From Bacteroidota bacterium (GTDB lineage: Bacteria > Bacteroidota > Bacteroidia > Chitinophagales > BACL12), in contig JADJJZ010000029.1 in NCBI GenBank assembly GCA_016706255.1, positions 992,001 through 1,056,000 of the forward strand: 64,000 nucleotides of DNA. Reading direction: 5' to 3'. A program made the translations under genes and the position numbers. Shown here one piece after another: positions 17,773-27,516 of the stretch (positions are counted from its first letter, which is position 1; each line of letters opens with the position of its first letter). Below the pieces are notes generated by a model. It saw only the letters and a list, made by a program, of their open reading frames with translations, did no database searches and was not told the origin of the DNA.

Positions 17773-17986
17773 AGTTGCTGAGGTTTAAAATGAGTCGGAA
17801 AAATACTAAAGGTTAACAAGAAATTCACTGATAAATGATAACAAACCGGTGCTAAGTTGCATTTTTTGCAAGTTTCAGGCGTTTTTGTGGACATTTTGTT
17901 GCAAAAAGGGGAAACTTAAATTCACAATATTTGTTAAGAAACCTTTAACGCAGTAAACCTTACTTATTTCGGTAGGTCAAAAACGT

Positions 17987-17994
17987 TAATTTTG
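17987..17994 (+). promoter_or_regulatory. Promoter -7 element of the TonB receptor gene at 18022
   Basis: TAATTTTG matches TANNTTTG, 27 bases before the ATG. The 249-base divergent region also holds one copy of TAAACCTTACTT at 17954-17965, the arm sequence seen in the hairpins at 9118-9192. Confidence 0.55.
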
Positions 17995-18021
17995 TAACAA
18001 TTAGAAAAGTAAATATTACTG

Positions 18022-20457
18022 ATGAAAAGATTTGTTGGGCTCCTCCTGTTTTACACAATTTATACTGCTCAGGCACAAATGAATACAATTACCATTGCCG
18101 GTAGTGTTATTGATTCAACTTCACAAAAGCCGATTGAATTTGCGGCTGTTACTATTACCCTTGAAAATGATTCTACCATTATTACCGGTGCAATTACCGA
18201 TTTGGATGGCAAATTTACTTTCACGGTTAATAATAGTGGTACTTATACTTTACATTATAGTTTTATCGGCTATTTCGAAAGGTTAAAAACGTTTACTCTG
18301 CAACCGGGTGCGCCATTTTATAATGCCGGTGTAATGATGATGGGGCAAGATGTTAATATGCTGGAAGGTGTGAACATTACGGGTGAAAAATCCTATTTGT
18401 CGGGTAGCATCGATAAAAAAGTATATAGTATTGAAAAAGATATTGTTGCTTCAGCAGGTTCTGCATCTGATGCATTACAAACCATTCCAAGTGTTGTTAT
18501 TGATATTGATGGCAATATCAGTTTGCGTGGAAATGAAGGTGTGCGCATTTTTATTGATGGCAAACCTTCGGGTATTGTTGGCAGTAATATGAATGCCATT
18601 TTGGAACAAATTCCGGCTAGTTCTATTGAAAGTATTGAAGTAATTACCAATCCTTCAGCAAGATATGAGGCGGAAGGAAATAGCGGTATTATTAATATTG
18701 TTTTGAAAAAAAATAAAAAGGTTGGATTAAATGGGAATGTGACAGCAGGAATTTCCACCACCCCAAAATATGAAGGTGGGGCTTCACTCAATTTCAGAAA
18801 CAATAAAATTAATTTTTATTCGAATTACAGTTATGTAAACGATAATCGTGATGGTAGTGGAAGTGTTTATCGCAAAACGTTTGAGGAAGACACTACATTT
18901 TATCTGAACTCTGTAAGCAATTCAAATAGTTTGTCGCAAATGCATATGGCGAGAACAGGTTTAGATTATTATATCAACTCAAAAAACACGATTGGTATCA
19001 GCGGAACATTTCATACCAATACCGGAGAACGCAATGAAAATGTAGATTATACATTTTTAAATTTCGACAGCGTTTCAACTTCTACCAGCGAACGAGTAAC
19101 CAACTCAATGAATGATGGTTTATCCTATAATGTGGGTATGAATTACCGCAAAACATTTGCCAACGCAAAAAGAGTATTAACTGCAGATGCATTTTACTCT
19201 TATGGTGATGGCAATGACGAGAGTGCTTATGATGAACGTTTTTATGATTTGGATCAAATAATTATTGGTTCACCACTTTTACAAAATGTTGCTCGTCCCT
19301 CTATAAATAAAGATATGAGTGCGCAAACCGATTATGTACATCCGTTTAAAAATGGTAATCAGTTAGAGGGTGGAATAAAATATACGAAAGAAATAAAAGA
19401 CAATACTTTGTTTTCAACGTCCTATAATGCTGAAACAGGAATTTGGAGTGTGGATGATTCGATAAATAATCAATTTATTTATAATGAGGATGTTGCTGCC
19501 GGATATTTAATTTGGAACAGCAGCATTAAAAAATTCGGTTATCAGCTTGGTTTACGTGCGGAGCAAACATTTACGAATTCAGAATTAGTAACTACCAGTG
19601 AAACATTCAACAACGATTATTTCGGATTATTTCCAAGTGTGCATTTAAATTATAAAATCACTGAAACAGCAGAGTTATCAGCCAGTTACAGTCGTCGCGT
19701 AGACAGACCGAATGCCTGGTTTTTAAATCCTTTCCCTGATTATTCTGACCCATATTCCTTCCGCGTTGGAAATCCTGCGCTTGAACCGGAATATGAAAAT
19801 GCTTATGAAATAGCTTTTGTAAAAGAGTTTAAAAAACATTCCATTTCGGCTTCGGTTTATTATAATAAAACGTTAAATGAAATTTCTCCATATACAGTTG
19901 TAACGCCGGAAGGTATTTCTTACATGACTTTCCAGAATTATGATAACGAACAGAAATATGGTGTAGAATTAGTTGGGAAAAATGAATTTTACAAATGGTG
20001 GAATGTTACATCAAGTGTAAATTTTAATCAGACGTTGGTGGATGCGAATAATCTGGAAGCAGGTTTATCTAATTCACAATTTACGTATAATATTCGCGTG
20101 ATGTCGTTTTTTCAGGTATTGAAACAAACAGCATTGCAGGTTACATTTAGTTATAATACACCATGGACATTTGCGCAAGGTGAATCGAAACCGGTTTATT
20201 TTATGGATGCCGGACTTAAATCTGATTTCTTACAAAATAAACTCAGTGTTAACTTAAGTATGAGTGATGTATTTAATACCAGAATTTGGGAAGGATATAG
20301 TGAAGGTATTAATTTTTACAGCGAATACAATCGTAAACGCCAGTCGCAAATTGGCACATTGAAATTGACGTATAAATTTGGTCAGCAGGATAATAACCGC
20401 CGCAAATCAAATCGTGGAATGGAAGAAAACTACGATGGCGGAATGGATATGTTCTAA
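18022..20457 (+). CDS. TonB-dependent outer-membrane receptor (beta-barrel family with CarboxypepD-like domain)
   Basis: An 811-residue outer-membrane protein. The signal peptide is about residues 1-19 (ending IYTAQA). A carboxypeptidase-regulatory-like domain follows (about 22-97; GSVIDSTSQKPIEFAAVTIT, TDLDGKFTF), then a plug region (about 135-220; ISLRGNEGVRIFIDGKPSG, IEVITNPSARYEAEGNSGI) and a large barrel (about 230-790). It ends in a hydrophilic tail. This architecture is that of barrel-family receptors related to TonB receptors rather than SusC. The substrate cannot be told: there is no SusD partner. It is a single gene ending at a bidirectional terminator shared with hemH. Confidence 0.9.
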   Translation: MKRFVGLLLFYTIYTAQAQMNTITIAGSVIDSTSQKPIEFAAVTITLENDSTIITGAITDLDGKFTFTVNNSGTYTLHYSFIGYFERLKTFTLQPGAPFYNAGVMMMGQDVNMLEGVNITGEKSYLSGSIDKKVYSIEKDIVASAGSASDALQTIPSVVIDIDGNISLRGNEGVRIFIDGKPSGIVGSNMNAILEQIPASSIESIEVITNPSARYEAEGNSGIINIVLKKNKKVGLNGNVTAGISTTPKYEGGASLNFRNNKINFYSNYSYVNDNRDGSGSVYRKTFEEDTTFYLNSVSNSNSLSQMHMARTGLDYYINSKNTIGISGTFHTNTGERNENVDYTFLNFDSVSTSTSERVTNSMNDGLSYNVGMNYRKTFANAKRVLTADAFYSYGDGNDESAYDERFYDLDQIIIGSPLLQNVARPSINKDMSAQTDYVHPFKNGNQLEGGIKYTKEIKDNTLFSTSYNAETGIWSVDDSINNQFIYNEDVAAGYLIWNSSIKKFGYQLGLRAEQTFTNSELVTTSETFNNDYFGLFPSVHLNYKITETAELSASYSRRVDRPNAWFLNPFPDYSDPYSFRVGNPALEPEYENAYEIAFVKEFKKHSISASVYYNKTLNEISPYTVVTPEGISYMTFQNYDNEQKYGVELVGKNEFYKWWNVTSSVNFNQTLVDANNLEAGLSNSQFTYNIRVMSFFQVLKQTALQVTFSYNTPWTFAQGESKPVYFMDAGLKSDFLQNKLSVNLSMSDVFNTRIWEGYSEGINFYSEYNRKRQSQIGTLKLTYKFGQQDNNRRKSNRGMEENYDGGMDMF

Positions 20458-20472
20458 AATAAACGAATTATA

Positions 20473-20508
20473 AAAAAGGCGGTCATTTAATAATGACCGC
20501 CTTTTTTT
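20473..20508. terminator. Bidirectional terminator between the TonB receptor gene and hemH
   Basis: GGCGGTCATT pairs with AATGACCGCC, flanked by A6 on the left and T7 on the right. It serves both convergent genes; the hemH stop codon lies within its right flank. Confidence 0.9.
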
Positions 20509-21517
20509 ATTTTGTAATGATATCAACGAGACATTCGATAAATAATGGATGGTCGTTCAAACTTTCCACTAATTGAATTTTTTCGCCACCTTTTTCGCGG
20601 AATTCTTCATGGTATTCAACGCTGATTTCAAAAACGGTTTCCAGACAATCGGCTACGAAAGCCGGACTAAATACGAGGACATTCTTTTTACCTTCTTTCG
20701 CTAATTTTTCAATTATTTCGTTGGTATAAGGTTTTACCCAAGGTGTTTTACCTAATCGCGACTGGAAGCAAACTGTATAAGCTGATTCCGGCATATTTAA
20801 CTGTGCCGCAATTAAACGTGCAGTATTAAAACATTGTGCGCGATAACACAGGCAATTGCGATTGTGTAAGGTATTACAACACGATTCCGTTAGGCAATTA
20901 TTTCCTTCAGCAGCTTTTAATATCTGACGCTCCGGTAAACCATGGAAACTAAATAGCACATGGTCATAATTTTGGGGTTGATGTTTTATTGCAATTTCAC
21001 TAAATGCTTTAATATAAAGTGGATGATCATGGAAATTTGAGGCGAATGTAATTTTTGGAATTGCCTGTCTTTTACTCACGATTTCCATTACTTTTTGAAT
21101 TACGGAGCCGTTGCTTGCGGAGGCATATTGCGGAAACAAAGGCAATACAATTATTTCGGTGCAATTTTTTTTGAATAACGCATTTAATCCGTCTTCAATG
21201 GATGGTTGTTGGTAACGCATGGCAAGTTCAACAACATATCCGCTGCCAAGAGCGATAGCTAATTTTTCAGCCTGCAGTTTACTGTTAACCAACAAAGGTG
21301 AACCCTCATTGGTCCAGATGGCCTTATACGATTTAGCACTTTTGGGAGCCCTGAATGGTGCTATTATTCCGCGCACTAAGAGGTTACGTGAAAGTGCCGG
21401 GATATCAATAACACGTTCATCCAATAAAAATTCTTTCAAATATTTTCTCACATCCGGCACCTGAGGTGAATCGGGAGTGCCGAGATTTACTAATAATACG
21501 CCTACGAGTTTTTGCAT
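20507..21517 (-). CDS. hemH: Ferrochelatase with a cysteine-rich insertion
   Basis: Inserts iron into a porphyrin at the end of heme synthesis. The 336-residue length and blocks VGVLLVNLGTPDSP, YKAIWTNEGSPLL, LPLFPQYASAS, FSFHGLPER (His192) and FSPAFVADCLETVFEI (Glu293) match the family. Residues 208-229 hold six cysteines (NNCLTESCC, then NCLCYRAQC), which suggests an internal metal or [2Fe-2S] site; internal four-cysteine clusters are known in some bacterial ferrochelatases. Whether it uses protoporphyrin or coproporphyrin is not clear. hemL lies 6 kb away in another operon. Confidence 0.96.
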   Translation of the reverse strand: MQKLVGVLLVNLGTPDSPQVPDVRKYLKEFLLDERVIDIPALSRNLLVRGIIAPFRAPKSAKSYKAIWTNEGSPLLVNSKLQAEKLAIALGSGYVVELAMRYQQPSIEDGLNALFKKNCTEIIVLPLFPQYASASNGSVIQKVMEIVSKRQAIPKITFASNFHDHPLYIKAFSEIAIKHQPQNYDHVLFSFHGLPERQILKAAEGNNCLTESCCNTLHNRNCLCYRAQCFNTARLIAAQLNMPESAYTVCFQSRLGKTPWVKPYTNEIIEKLAKEGKKNVLVFSPAFVADCLETVFEISVEYHEEFREKGGEKIQLVESLNDHPLFIECLVDIITK

Positions 21518-21534
21518 GCCAAAAAAATAAACGA

Positions 21535-21542
21535 CAAAGGTA
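21535..21542 (-). promoter_or_regulatory. Promoter -7 element of hemH
   Basis: TACCTTTG on the minus strand, 17 bases before the ATG at 21517, in the short gap after the CotH-type gene. Confidence 0.55.
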
Positions 21543-21593
21543 TGCAGATAAGAATAACCTTTTGATGAAATTGTTCAGAAATGTAAAAAAACT

Positions 21594-24500
21594 TTACAGT
21601 TTTATCAATTTATATACCTGCGTTTCATTACCTATTAGAACTTTAACAAAATATACGCCTGCAGGCACATCAGTAATATTTACCTGTTGAGTAGTAAAAC
21701 CTGAGTTGATATTTCCCTGATATATTTCTTTACTATAACTACCTTCCAAATCGCATAAACTGATGTTTACAACACTGTTTTCCAGGAAATTAAACTGCAT
21801 ATTAAAATAATTTGCGGCAGGGTTAGGATAAATATCGATTTCGGGTAAAATTTCAGTGTTGTTAATGGCAATTTCAATATCACAAGGCAATAATGATGCA
21901 GTTCCCGGAGAACCACCTTCACAAATTGTTTCCCAGTTTAATCCACTATTCATCAGTCCAAATGAATCAATAACATTTAAAGTATAATTACCACCATCTG
22001 CAGCCAAAGGCCAAGGTGAAAAATCATCGAAATTGATACTATTCATTAAAATTCCTGCACTGTCGTAAATGCGAATCCATTCACCATTATCACTTAAATC
22101 AAAATTAAATGAACCAATATAATTTGAGATATCAGGATAAGTAGTATTAAATGCAGTTTCGTTTTGAATGAATACTAATCGGTCGTTTGCATTTAATATA
22201 TAACCATCCGGAATTATTATTTCATGTTCAATGCCCAGGGAATCGTCCATAAATTTCCAACCACTAATGTCAACTGCAGTTGATGAAATATTATATACTT
22301 CCACCCAATCCATACCATTATAAGCAGGGCCGGAGTTATAATTTATTTCACTGATAATAATATTATCATCGCAAGGAGTGTAAGGTAATCCCGGTGAACC
22401 GCCAATACAGCCATCAAACCAATTAGAAGGAATATTAATATCGATAGCAGGATTATTTAACTCCATTGTGCGGCCATATCCATCTGCACCAATGGGCCAG
22501 GGCAATCCGTCGGTATAATTAATTTCCTGAACGATTGTATTTTGTAAATTAATTAACAGAATGGTTTCATCCTCATTATTTAATCCGAAACCAAGTGGAC
22601 CTGTATAATTTAAAACATCGGGATGTTGTGTTTGAAATAATGCAGTATCAACTGCAATTACCAATCTTGCATTAGCATTCAGCCAGGTATTTTCAGGAAA
22701 AGTAAATACATGTAAAAAGTCTGCATCACGTAATTTCCAGCCGGAAATATTTACATCAGCCATACCATAATTCCATAATTCGAGCCAGTTTCCTGCATTA
22801 ACAGATGCTTCAGGATGGTAATTAATTTCACTGATAGTAATTTCTGATGGTGCAGCAGCGCCGGTAAAATGGGCTGTAAAAGTTACATCGTCAGTTATAT
22901 TAGAAATAAATCCGTTTAACAATGGGTCTGTAATAAATTCGCTGGCATCCCAGTTTGAAAATGTGTAACCGGTGTTTGGCATTGCAGTAATTTGCACCGG
23001 AACGCCATCAAAATAAATTCCTGACCACGGTAAATCGAAAATAGTTAATGTACTTATTTTGATATAACCTGAACCGGGAGGATCGCATGCTAAAGTAATT
23101 TCTACTTTATCTTCTAAATCGAACCCGTTTTTAATATGGGTACGTTCTTTATCTGAGCGAACTGTAAAATCATCGCGCAAGGCTTCCCGATATGCATCAA
23201 AGGTTGCCATTTGTTCATCAATAGTACCATAGCCCCATCGTTCGAATTGTCGCGGCATTTCGGCTATCATGGCATTATAAATACTGTCTTCCATGGCAAG
23301 CGTGCGCTCCGGTAAAAAAGTGGAATTTAATAAATCCGCATATCGGTTAACGAAGTAGTCGTGGTAAATTGGATTCTGCAATAATTTTGCGAGTGGTTCA
23401 ATATTTTCCTGAGGGCTAAATAATCCCGGAATTAAATCAGAATTTGCATTTGACCAACCGCCAATTCCTAATCCTAATTCCACATCGATAATGGCATACT
23501 TCCATTTATTGTCTCCACCGCGATCGCGCCATGCTTTAATATTATTATATGGCCAATCGTAATTTGCAAAAAACATTTGTGATGCGATATAATCGGTGAA
23601 ATTTTGCAAATCCAATAATGAATCTGCCAATGCATAATATTCGGGGTCTTCAGGTGTTGGATAAGTAGCTAAAACGGTACGCATTTCAATAAAATCGGTA
23701 TCAGAACCACTTAATGTTCTTAATACTAAACCATACCAATAACTCAGTGACATTAAATCCAGGCTATCTTTATCTACACCTTTTGCATGATCAAAATGCC
23801 CTTCATCGAGTTTATTTCTTAATTCATAAAATCCCCAATATTCTCCGTTAATAAAAACCACAACGGGATCATAATCCATGTGCTCATTATATGTGCCATC
23901 GGTAGTTCTGGTCATAAATGCATCCTTATACGGCAACACATTACTCATATTACTGCCATTGCGCAAATAAAATGTTTCGTAATCATCTACCCAATGCCTT
24001 CTGGTTAATAATGGATATGATAAAGTGCCATCACCATAAGCAGGATTATCTAATTCCACACGCATACTTTTTTGTGGTAACGAGCGACTACCACCTGCAC
24101 CACCATCTACTTTTATTCCAATATTTTGTTCAAATGCATTTATGTGAATGGTATCAAAATATTCGATGTAGGCTTGCTTTTTCCAGTCCGTATCCCAATG
24201 ATCAAATATTCCGGATCCACCATATAAATTATCATTATTAGTAGAAATGGAAATTACAGGAATGGAAATATCTTCATCAATAAAATACGTATTCGTACTA
24301 ATTTTTCCGGGTAATAAAATGCCGGCTGCATCAAATACTCTTGCTCTTAAAACAGTAGTTGCATCAATATGTAATGGCAACATATATAATGCATCGGCAG
24401 TAGTTGGAATTTCTCCGTTTGTAGTATAATAAACCACGCACCCAACCGGAACTGTTATTGAAACAGTCTGCTCACCGGTATAAAAACCTGCATCCAATGA

Positions 24501-25622
24501 AAACGTTGCCTCACCTTCTGTATAACCGGTGTAAGTAATTCCGCTGTTAGAATAAGCAGGTGTTGGTGTAATAAAAATTCCGTTTTCAGCTGCACCATCT
24601 GTTATACATCCAACTGATTGATCAGCAAATTCAACATTCACTAATAATGAGTCGATAAATAATCCACTCACATCTGAAAGATAAATAGTTTCACCTTCAG
24701 CATCGATATTAAAATTGGTATGCAGATTTGTTGTAATTACATTATATGGAAACCATATCGGTAGCATATCAGTCCAGATTATCGCTTCATCTTTTATTCC
24801 AAAAGAAAAAAATGGCCTTGCTGTTAAATCGCTGGAGCCGGGTGATACATTATGTACTTCAACACATAAAACATTTTCGCCGTCATGAATCCATGTTTTT
24901 AATAAAGCTTCATCAAAATAAAAATGTTCGGGTACACCACCACCGTACATACTGGCTTCGTGGTCGGCTGCAGATAATTCGTCATATTCAGGAGAGCCTG
25001 CTGCAAATCCGTTTAATGCAATTACATTACCATTTAAATAAGCAACAAATCCATCATCATAATCCAAACTTAAAAATGCATCTCCAATTTTAGATGTATC
25101 ATCTATAGTAAAAGTATATCGTAAATAAACAGAACGCGTAGCATCGGGAAGAATTACATTATCATCAGCATCACCATAACCGATACTGCTGTTTCCTTCA
25201 TCCCATGCACTTGCATCAAAACCTTCCGTAATCCAATCTACAGGAGTATCATCATCCGGTACTAGATATTTCCAGGTTACGGTATCACTTATTGGTTGTT
25301 CCCAATGATGAATATCGGATTCAGGTTTTCTATCTTTTCCGGAAGCGAAAATCAATAAAAACTGGCCCGGGTTCAGAATGGTATTTGGCAATGTCCATTT
25401 TGAAGGTAATGTAACATTATCTGTTAGGCCGTAATTAAAAAGATTTTGCGGCGATGCACCTGCGTTGTAGAGTTCAATCCATGATTCATAATCATTATCT
25501 TCATCAACAATATTACTTCCATTTTTATTGGAAGCTTCATTAATAACTATTTGAGCAAATATCTGGTTTCCGGCAAAGCTGAGGAGCATTGCGAATACCC
25601 AAAAATGGTATTTGTGGTGCAT
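21594..25622 (-). CDS. Secreted CotH-kinase-like and lamin-tail domain protein with T9SS C-terminal domain
   Basis: 1342 residues. The signal peptide ends near residue 23 (GNQIFA). A lamin-tail domain (about 25-100; IVINEASNKNG) is followed by a beta-sandwich and a chitobiase/Fn3-like segment (about 370-440; YYTTNGEIPTTADALY). A CotH-type kinase domain spans about 450-800 (IKVDGGAGGSRSLPQKSMRV, FINGEYWGFYELRNKLDEGH, KWKYAIIDVELGLGIGG), where the acidic pair is Asp713/Glu715. Two more lamin-tail domains follow at about 925 and 1087 (ISEINYHPEA, ISEINYNSGP), and a T9SS domain from about 1262 (IDIYPNPAANYF). CotH proteins phosphorylate coat proteins in Bacillus; activity here is unproven. Confidence 0.9.
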   Translation of the reverse strand: MHHKYHFWVFAMLLSFAGNQIFAQIVINEASNKNGSNIVDEDNDYESWIELYNAGASPQNLFNYGLTDNVTLPSKWTLPNTILNPGQFLLIFASGKDRKPESDIHHWEQPISDTVTWKYLVPDDDTPVDWITEGFDASAWDEGNSSIGYGDADDNVILPDATRSVYLRYTFTIDDTSKIGDAFLSLDYDDGFVAYLNGNVIALNGFAAGSPEYDELSAADHEASMYGGGVPEHFYFDEALLKTWIHDGENVLCVEVHNVSPGSSDLTARPFFSFGIKDEAIIWTDMLPIWFPYNVITTNLHTNFNIDAEGETIYLSDVSGLFIDSLLVNVEFADQSVGCITDGAAENGIFITPTPAYSNSGITYTGYTEGEATFSLDAGFYTGEQTVSITVPVGCVVYYTTNGEIPTTADALYMLPLHIDATTVLRARVFDAAGILLPGKISTNTYFIDEDISIPVISISTNNDNLYGGSGIFDHWDTDWKKQAYIEYFDTIHINAFEQNIGIKVDGGAGGSRSLPQKSMRVELDNPAYGDGTLSYPLLTRRHWVDDYETFYLRNGSNMSNVLPYKDAFMTRTTDGTYNEHMDYDPVVVFINGEYWGFYELRNKLDEGHFDHAKGVDKDSLDLMSLSYWYGLVLRTLSGSDTDFIEMRTVLATYPTPEDPEYYALADSLLDLQNFTDYIASQMFFANYDWPYNNIKAWRDRGGDNKWKYAIIDVELGLGIGGWSNANSDLIPGLFSPQENIEPLAKLLQNPIYHDYFVNRYADLLNSTFLPERTLAMEDSIYNAMIAEMPRQFERWGYGTIDEQMATFDAYREALRDDFTVRSDKERTHIKNGFDLEDKVEITLACDPPGSGYIKISTLTIFDLPWSGIYFDGVPVQITAMPNTGYTFSNWDASEFITDPLLNGFISNITDDVTFTAHFTGAAAPSEITISEINYHPEASVNAGNWLELWNYGMADVNISGWKLRDADFLHVFTFPENTWLNANARLVIAVDTALFQTQHPDVLNYTGPLGFGLNNEDETILLINLQNTIVQEINYTDGLPWPIGADGYGRTMELNNPAIDINIPSNWFDGCIGGSPGLPYTPCDDNIIISEINYNSGPAYNGMDWVEVYNISSTAVDISGWKFMDDSLGIEHEIIIPDGYILNANDRLVFIQNETAFNTTYPDISNYIGSFNFDLSDNGEWIRIYDSAGILMNSINFDDFSPWPLAADGGNYTLNVIDSFGLMNSGLNWETICEGGSPGTASLLPCDIEIAINNTEILPEIDIYPNPAANYFNMQFNFLENSVVNISLCDLEGSYSKEIYQGNINSGFTTQQVNITDVPAGVYFVKVLIGNETQVYKLIKL

Positions 25623-25641
25623 AAATGTGTGTTAGCCTATA

Positions 25642-25649
25642 CAAATATA
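25642..25649 (-). promoter_or_regulatory. Promoter -7 element of the CotH-type gene
   Basis: TATATTTG on the minus strand, 19 bases before the ATG at 25622, with TTTG repeats upstream in a -33 position. Confidence 0.6.
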
Positions 25650-25663
25650 CAGTACCTTAAACA

Positions 25664-25699
25664 AACAAACCCACAGAAAAAAGGCTCCGTGGGTTTGTT
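25664..25699 (-). terminator. Hairpin, probable terminator of the response regulator gene
   Basis: AACAAACCCAC pairs perfectly with GTGGGTTTGTT over 11 bp with a 14-base loop. It lies 25 bases after the response regulator stop; the T-rich stretch follows the stem and also lies in the loop. Confidence 0.65.
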
Positions 25700-25723
25700 G
25701 AATTTATTGTTTAACAGAAAATA

Positions 25724-26416
25724 TTATTTATCGGCAAACTTATATCCTACCCCACGAATGGCGTGGAAATAAACCGGACTTTTAGGGTCTTTTTCAAAAT
25801 ATTTACGGAAAGCGAGAATGAAGTTATCAATAGTTCGGGTTGAAGGGTAAACATCGTAACCCCAAACAGTTTGCAAAATGAGTGTACGGGAAACCACTTC
25901 ATTTTTTCTGTCGATTAATAATTTCAGCAGTTTTAATTCCTTATTGGTAAGTTTTACATCACCATTAATTCCTTTTGCTTCGTAGGTAACAAAGTTGATT
26001 ACGTTACCACCAAACTCATAGGCATGAAATTTATCTTCAGCAGGTGTTTTTGATGTACGTTTCAATAAATTAATGATGCGTAATAATAATTCTTCAAGGT
26101 TAAACGGTTTGGTCATATAATCATCACCGCCGGTTTTTAACCCTTTTATTTTATCAATAGAAGCATCTTTCGCAGTTAAAAATAAAATAGGTGTTTCACG
26201 ATCGTCGAGGCGAATTTGTTCGCAAACATCAAATCCATCCATTTCAGGAAGCATAACATCTAAAATAACCAGGTCGAAACGTTGTTCTTTAAATGCTTTT
26301 ATTGCTTTAGCTCCATCAGCAACTGCTATTACTTCATAACCTTCCATTTCGAGGTTTAATTTGAGGTTTTCGCGAATGTGGTCCTCGTCCTCAACGATTA
26401 AAATTCTGTAGTTCAT
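25724..26416 (-). CDS. OmpR/PhoB-family response regulator
   Basis: A 230-residue transcription factor. The receiver domain (about 1-120) has the acidic pocket VEDEDH, the phosphorylated Asp53 (LVILDVMLPEMDG), the Thr in FLTAKDA and the Lys in YMTKPFNLEELL. A winged-helix DNA-binding domain follows (about 130-230; LTNKELKLLKLLIDRKNEVV, YDVYPSTRTIDNFILAFRKY, IRGVGYKF). It lies 80 bases downstream of its probable kinase partner, on the same strand. The pair resembles RprX/RprY of Bacteroides in layout, but the regulon is unknown. Confidence 0.95.
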   Translation of the reverse strand: MNYRILIVEDEDHIRENLKLNLEMEGYEVIAVADGAKAIKAFKEQRFDLVILDVMLPEMDGFDVCEQIRLDDRETPILFLTAKDASIDKIKGLKTGGDDYMTKPFNLEELLLRIINLLKRTSKTPAEDKFHAYEFGGNVINFVTYEAKGINGDVKLTNKELKLLKLLIDRKNEVVSRTLILQTVWGYDVYPSTRTIDNFILAFRKYFEKDPKSPVYFHAIRGVGYKFADK

Positions 26417-26452
26417 AGTTAGAGTTTTGGGTTATGTGGGGTTATACGATAC

Positions 26453-26460
26453 GAATTTAA
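26453..26460 (-). promoter_or_regulatory. Possible promoter element before the response regulator gene
   Basis: TAAATTCG differs from TANNTTTG at one base and lies 36 bases before the ATG at 26416, in the 80-base kinase-regulator gap. It could give the regulator its own transcript. Confidence 0.3.
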
Positions 26461-26496
26461 CAGGGTTTAACTTTTACTGTCATCATTTTGTCTTTT

Positions 26497-27516
26497 TTAT
26501 GCGCCTACCGGAATTGATACTTCAAATATAGAACCCCTTGGTGAATTATTTTTTACATGGATACTGCCTTTATGCATTTCCACTACATGTTTAACAATAA
26601 ATAAACCCAATCCGGTTCCCTTAGTTTTGCGTGTTTCTTCGGTGCCTATTCGGTAAAAACGTTCAAAAATGCGTGTTTTTTCAGAACCCGGAATACCGAT
26701 GCCGGTATCTTTTACGGTAAGCATCACATTTTTTTCATCACCACCTAATTTTACAGTTATTTCTGCATCAGCAGGTGAATATTTGATAGCATTTTCTATG
26801 AGATTATAAATTACCGATGAAAACGAAAAGCGGTCGCCATAAATATATACATCCTTTTCAATTTCATTTAAAAATTTGCGCTGATTTTTATGTTTGATTT
26901 TTATTTTTTCATAAATGTTTTCTGTTATGGATGATAAGTCCATTAACTCCCTGTTTAAACTGAAATTGGTACTTTCAATTTTAGAAGCCAATAAAATATT
27001 TTCAACTAATAATTCCAGGCGTTCAATATCATCCATCGACATATCAGCCATTGATTTAATGTGTTCTGCATCGAGTTGGCGTTTTTGTATGGTTTGCATA
27101 CTTAATTTTAAAGATGCCAATGGTGATTTTAATTCGTGGGTAATACTTAACAAAAAATTATTTTGTTGTCTGGTCATGGCAATTTCTTCTCTGAATGTTT
27201 TGCGAATGCGCCAGAAACCTAATGAAATGAGGCCGATAAAAACAATACCTTCACCATATAACATCAGTTCAGTTCTTCTGAAATCGGCATATAATTTAGT
27301 GTATACCGATGATTGTTCAAACCGCGACAATAAACCACCATTTATTGCATAATTATTTCTTTCCCGGTCTACAATATCATTAAAATTTTCGACATTGTTT
27401 TTATGTAACAAATACGACCACCAAATAAATGATGTCGCAATGTATATAAATACAATGTGAAAAAACAACCAATATCTAGATTTTTGTGAATTAGGCATGG
27501 TAAACGTAGTTTTCAT
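26497..27516 (-). CDS. Sensor histidine kinase, two membrane spans
   Basis: A 339-residue kinase. Two membrane segments (about 16-37 and 86-104) enclose a short periplasmic loop of some 50 residues. The dimerisation/phosphoacceptor domain has His127 in LLSITHELKSPLASLKLS; the ATPase domain has NLIENAIKYSP (N box), VKDTGIGIPG (G1) and TKGTGLGLFIVKHVVE (G2). It phosphorylates the regulator encoded next. Two starts are possible: 27516 or the ATG at 27498, which overlaps the hemL stop by 8 bases (ATGCCTAA); both overlap hemL, so translation is probably coupled to it. Confidence 0.93.
   Translation of the reverse strand: MKTTFTMPNSQKSRYWLFFHIVFIYIATSFIWWSYLLHKNNVENFNDIVDRERNNYAINGGLLSRFEQSSVYTKLYADFRRTELMLYGEGIVFIGLISLGFWRIRKTFREEIAMTRQQNNFLLSITHELKSPLASLKLSMQTIQKRQLDAEHIKSMADMSMDDIERLELLVENILLASKIESTNFSLNRELMDLSSITENIYEKIKIKHKNQRKFLNEIEKDVYIYGDRFSFSSVIYNLIENAIKYSPADAEITVKLGGDEKNVMLTVKDTGIGIPGSEKTRIFERFYRIGTEETRKTKGTGLGLFIVKHVVEMHKGSIHVKNNSPRGSIFEVSIPVGA

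Noticed and set aside
17954..17965. Single TAAACCTTACTT copy as a regulatory repeat
   Set aside because: Only one unpaired copy here; kept only as a note to the hairpins at 9118-9192.
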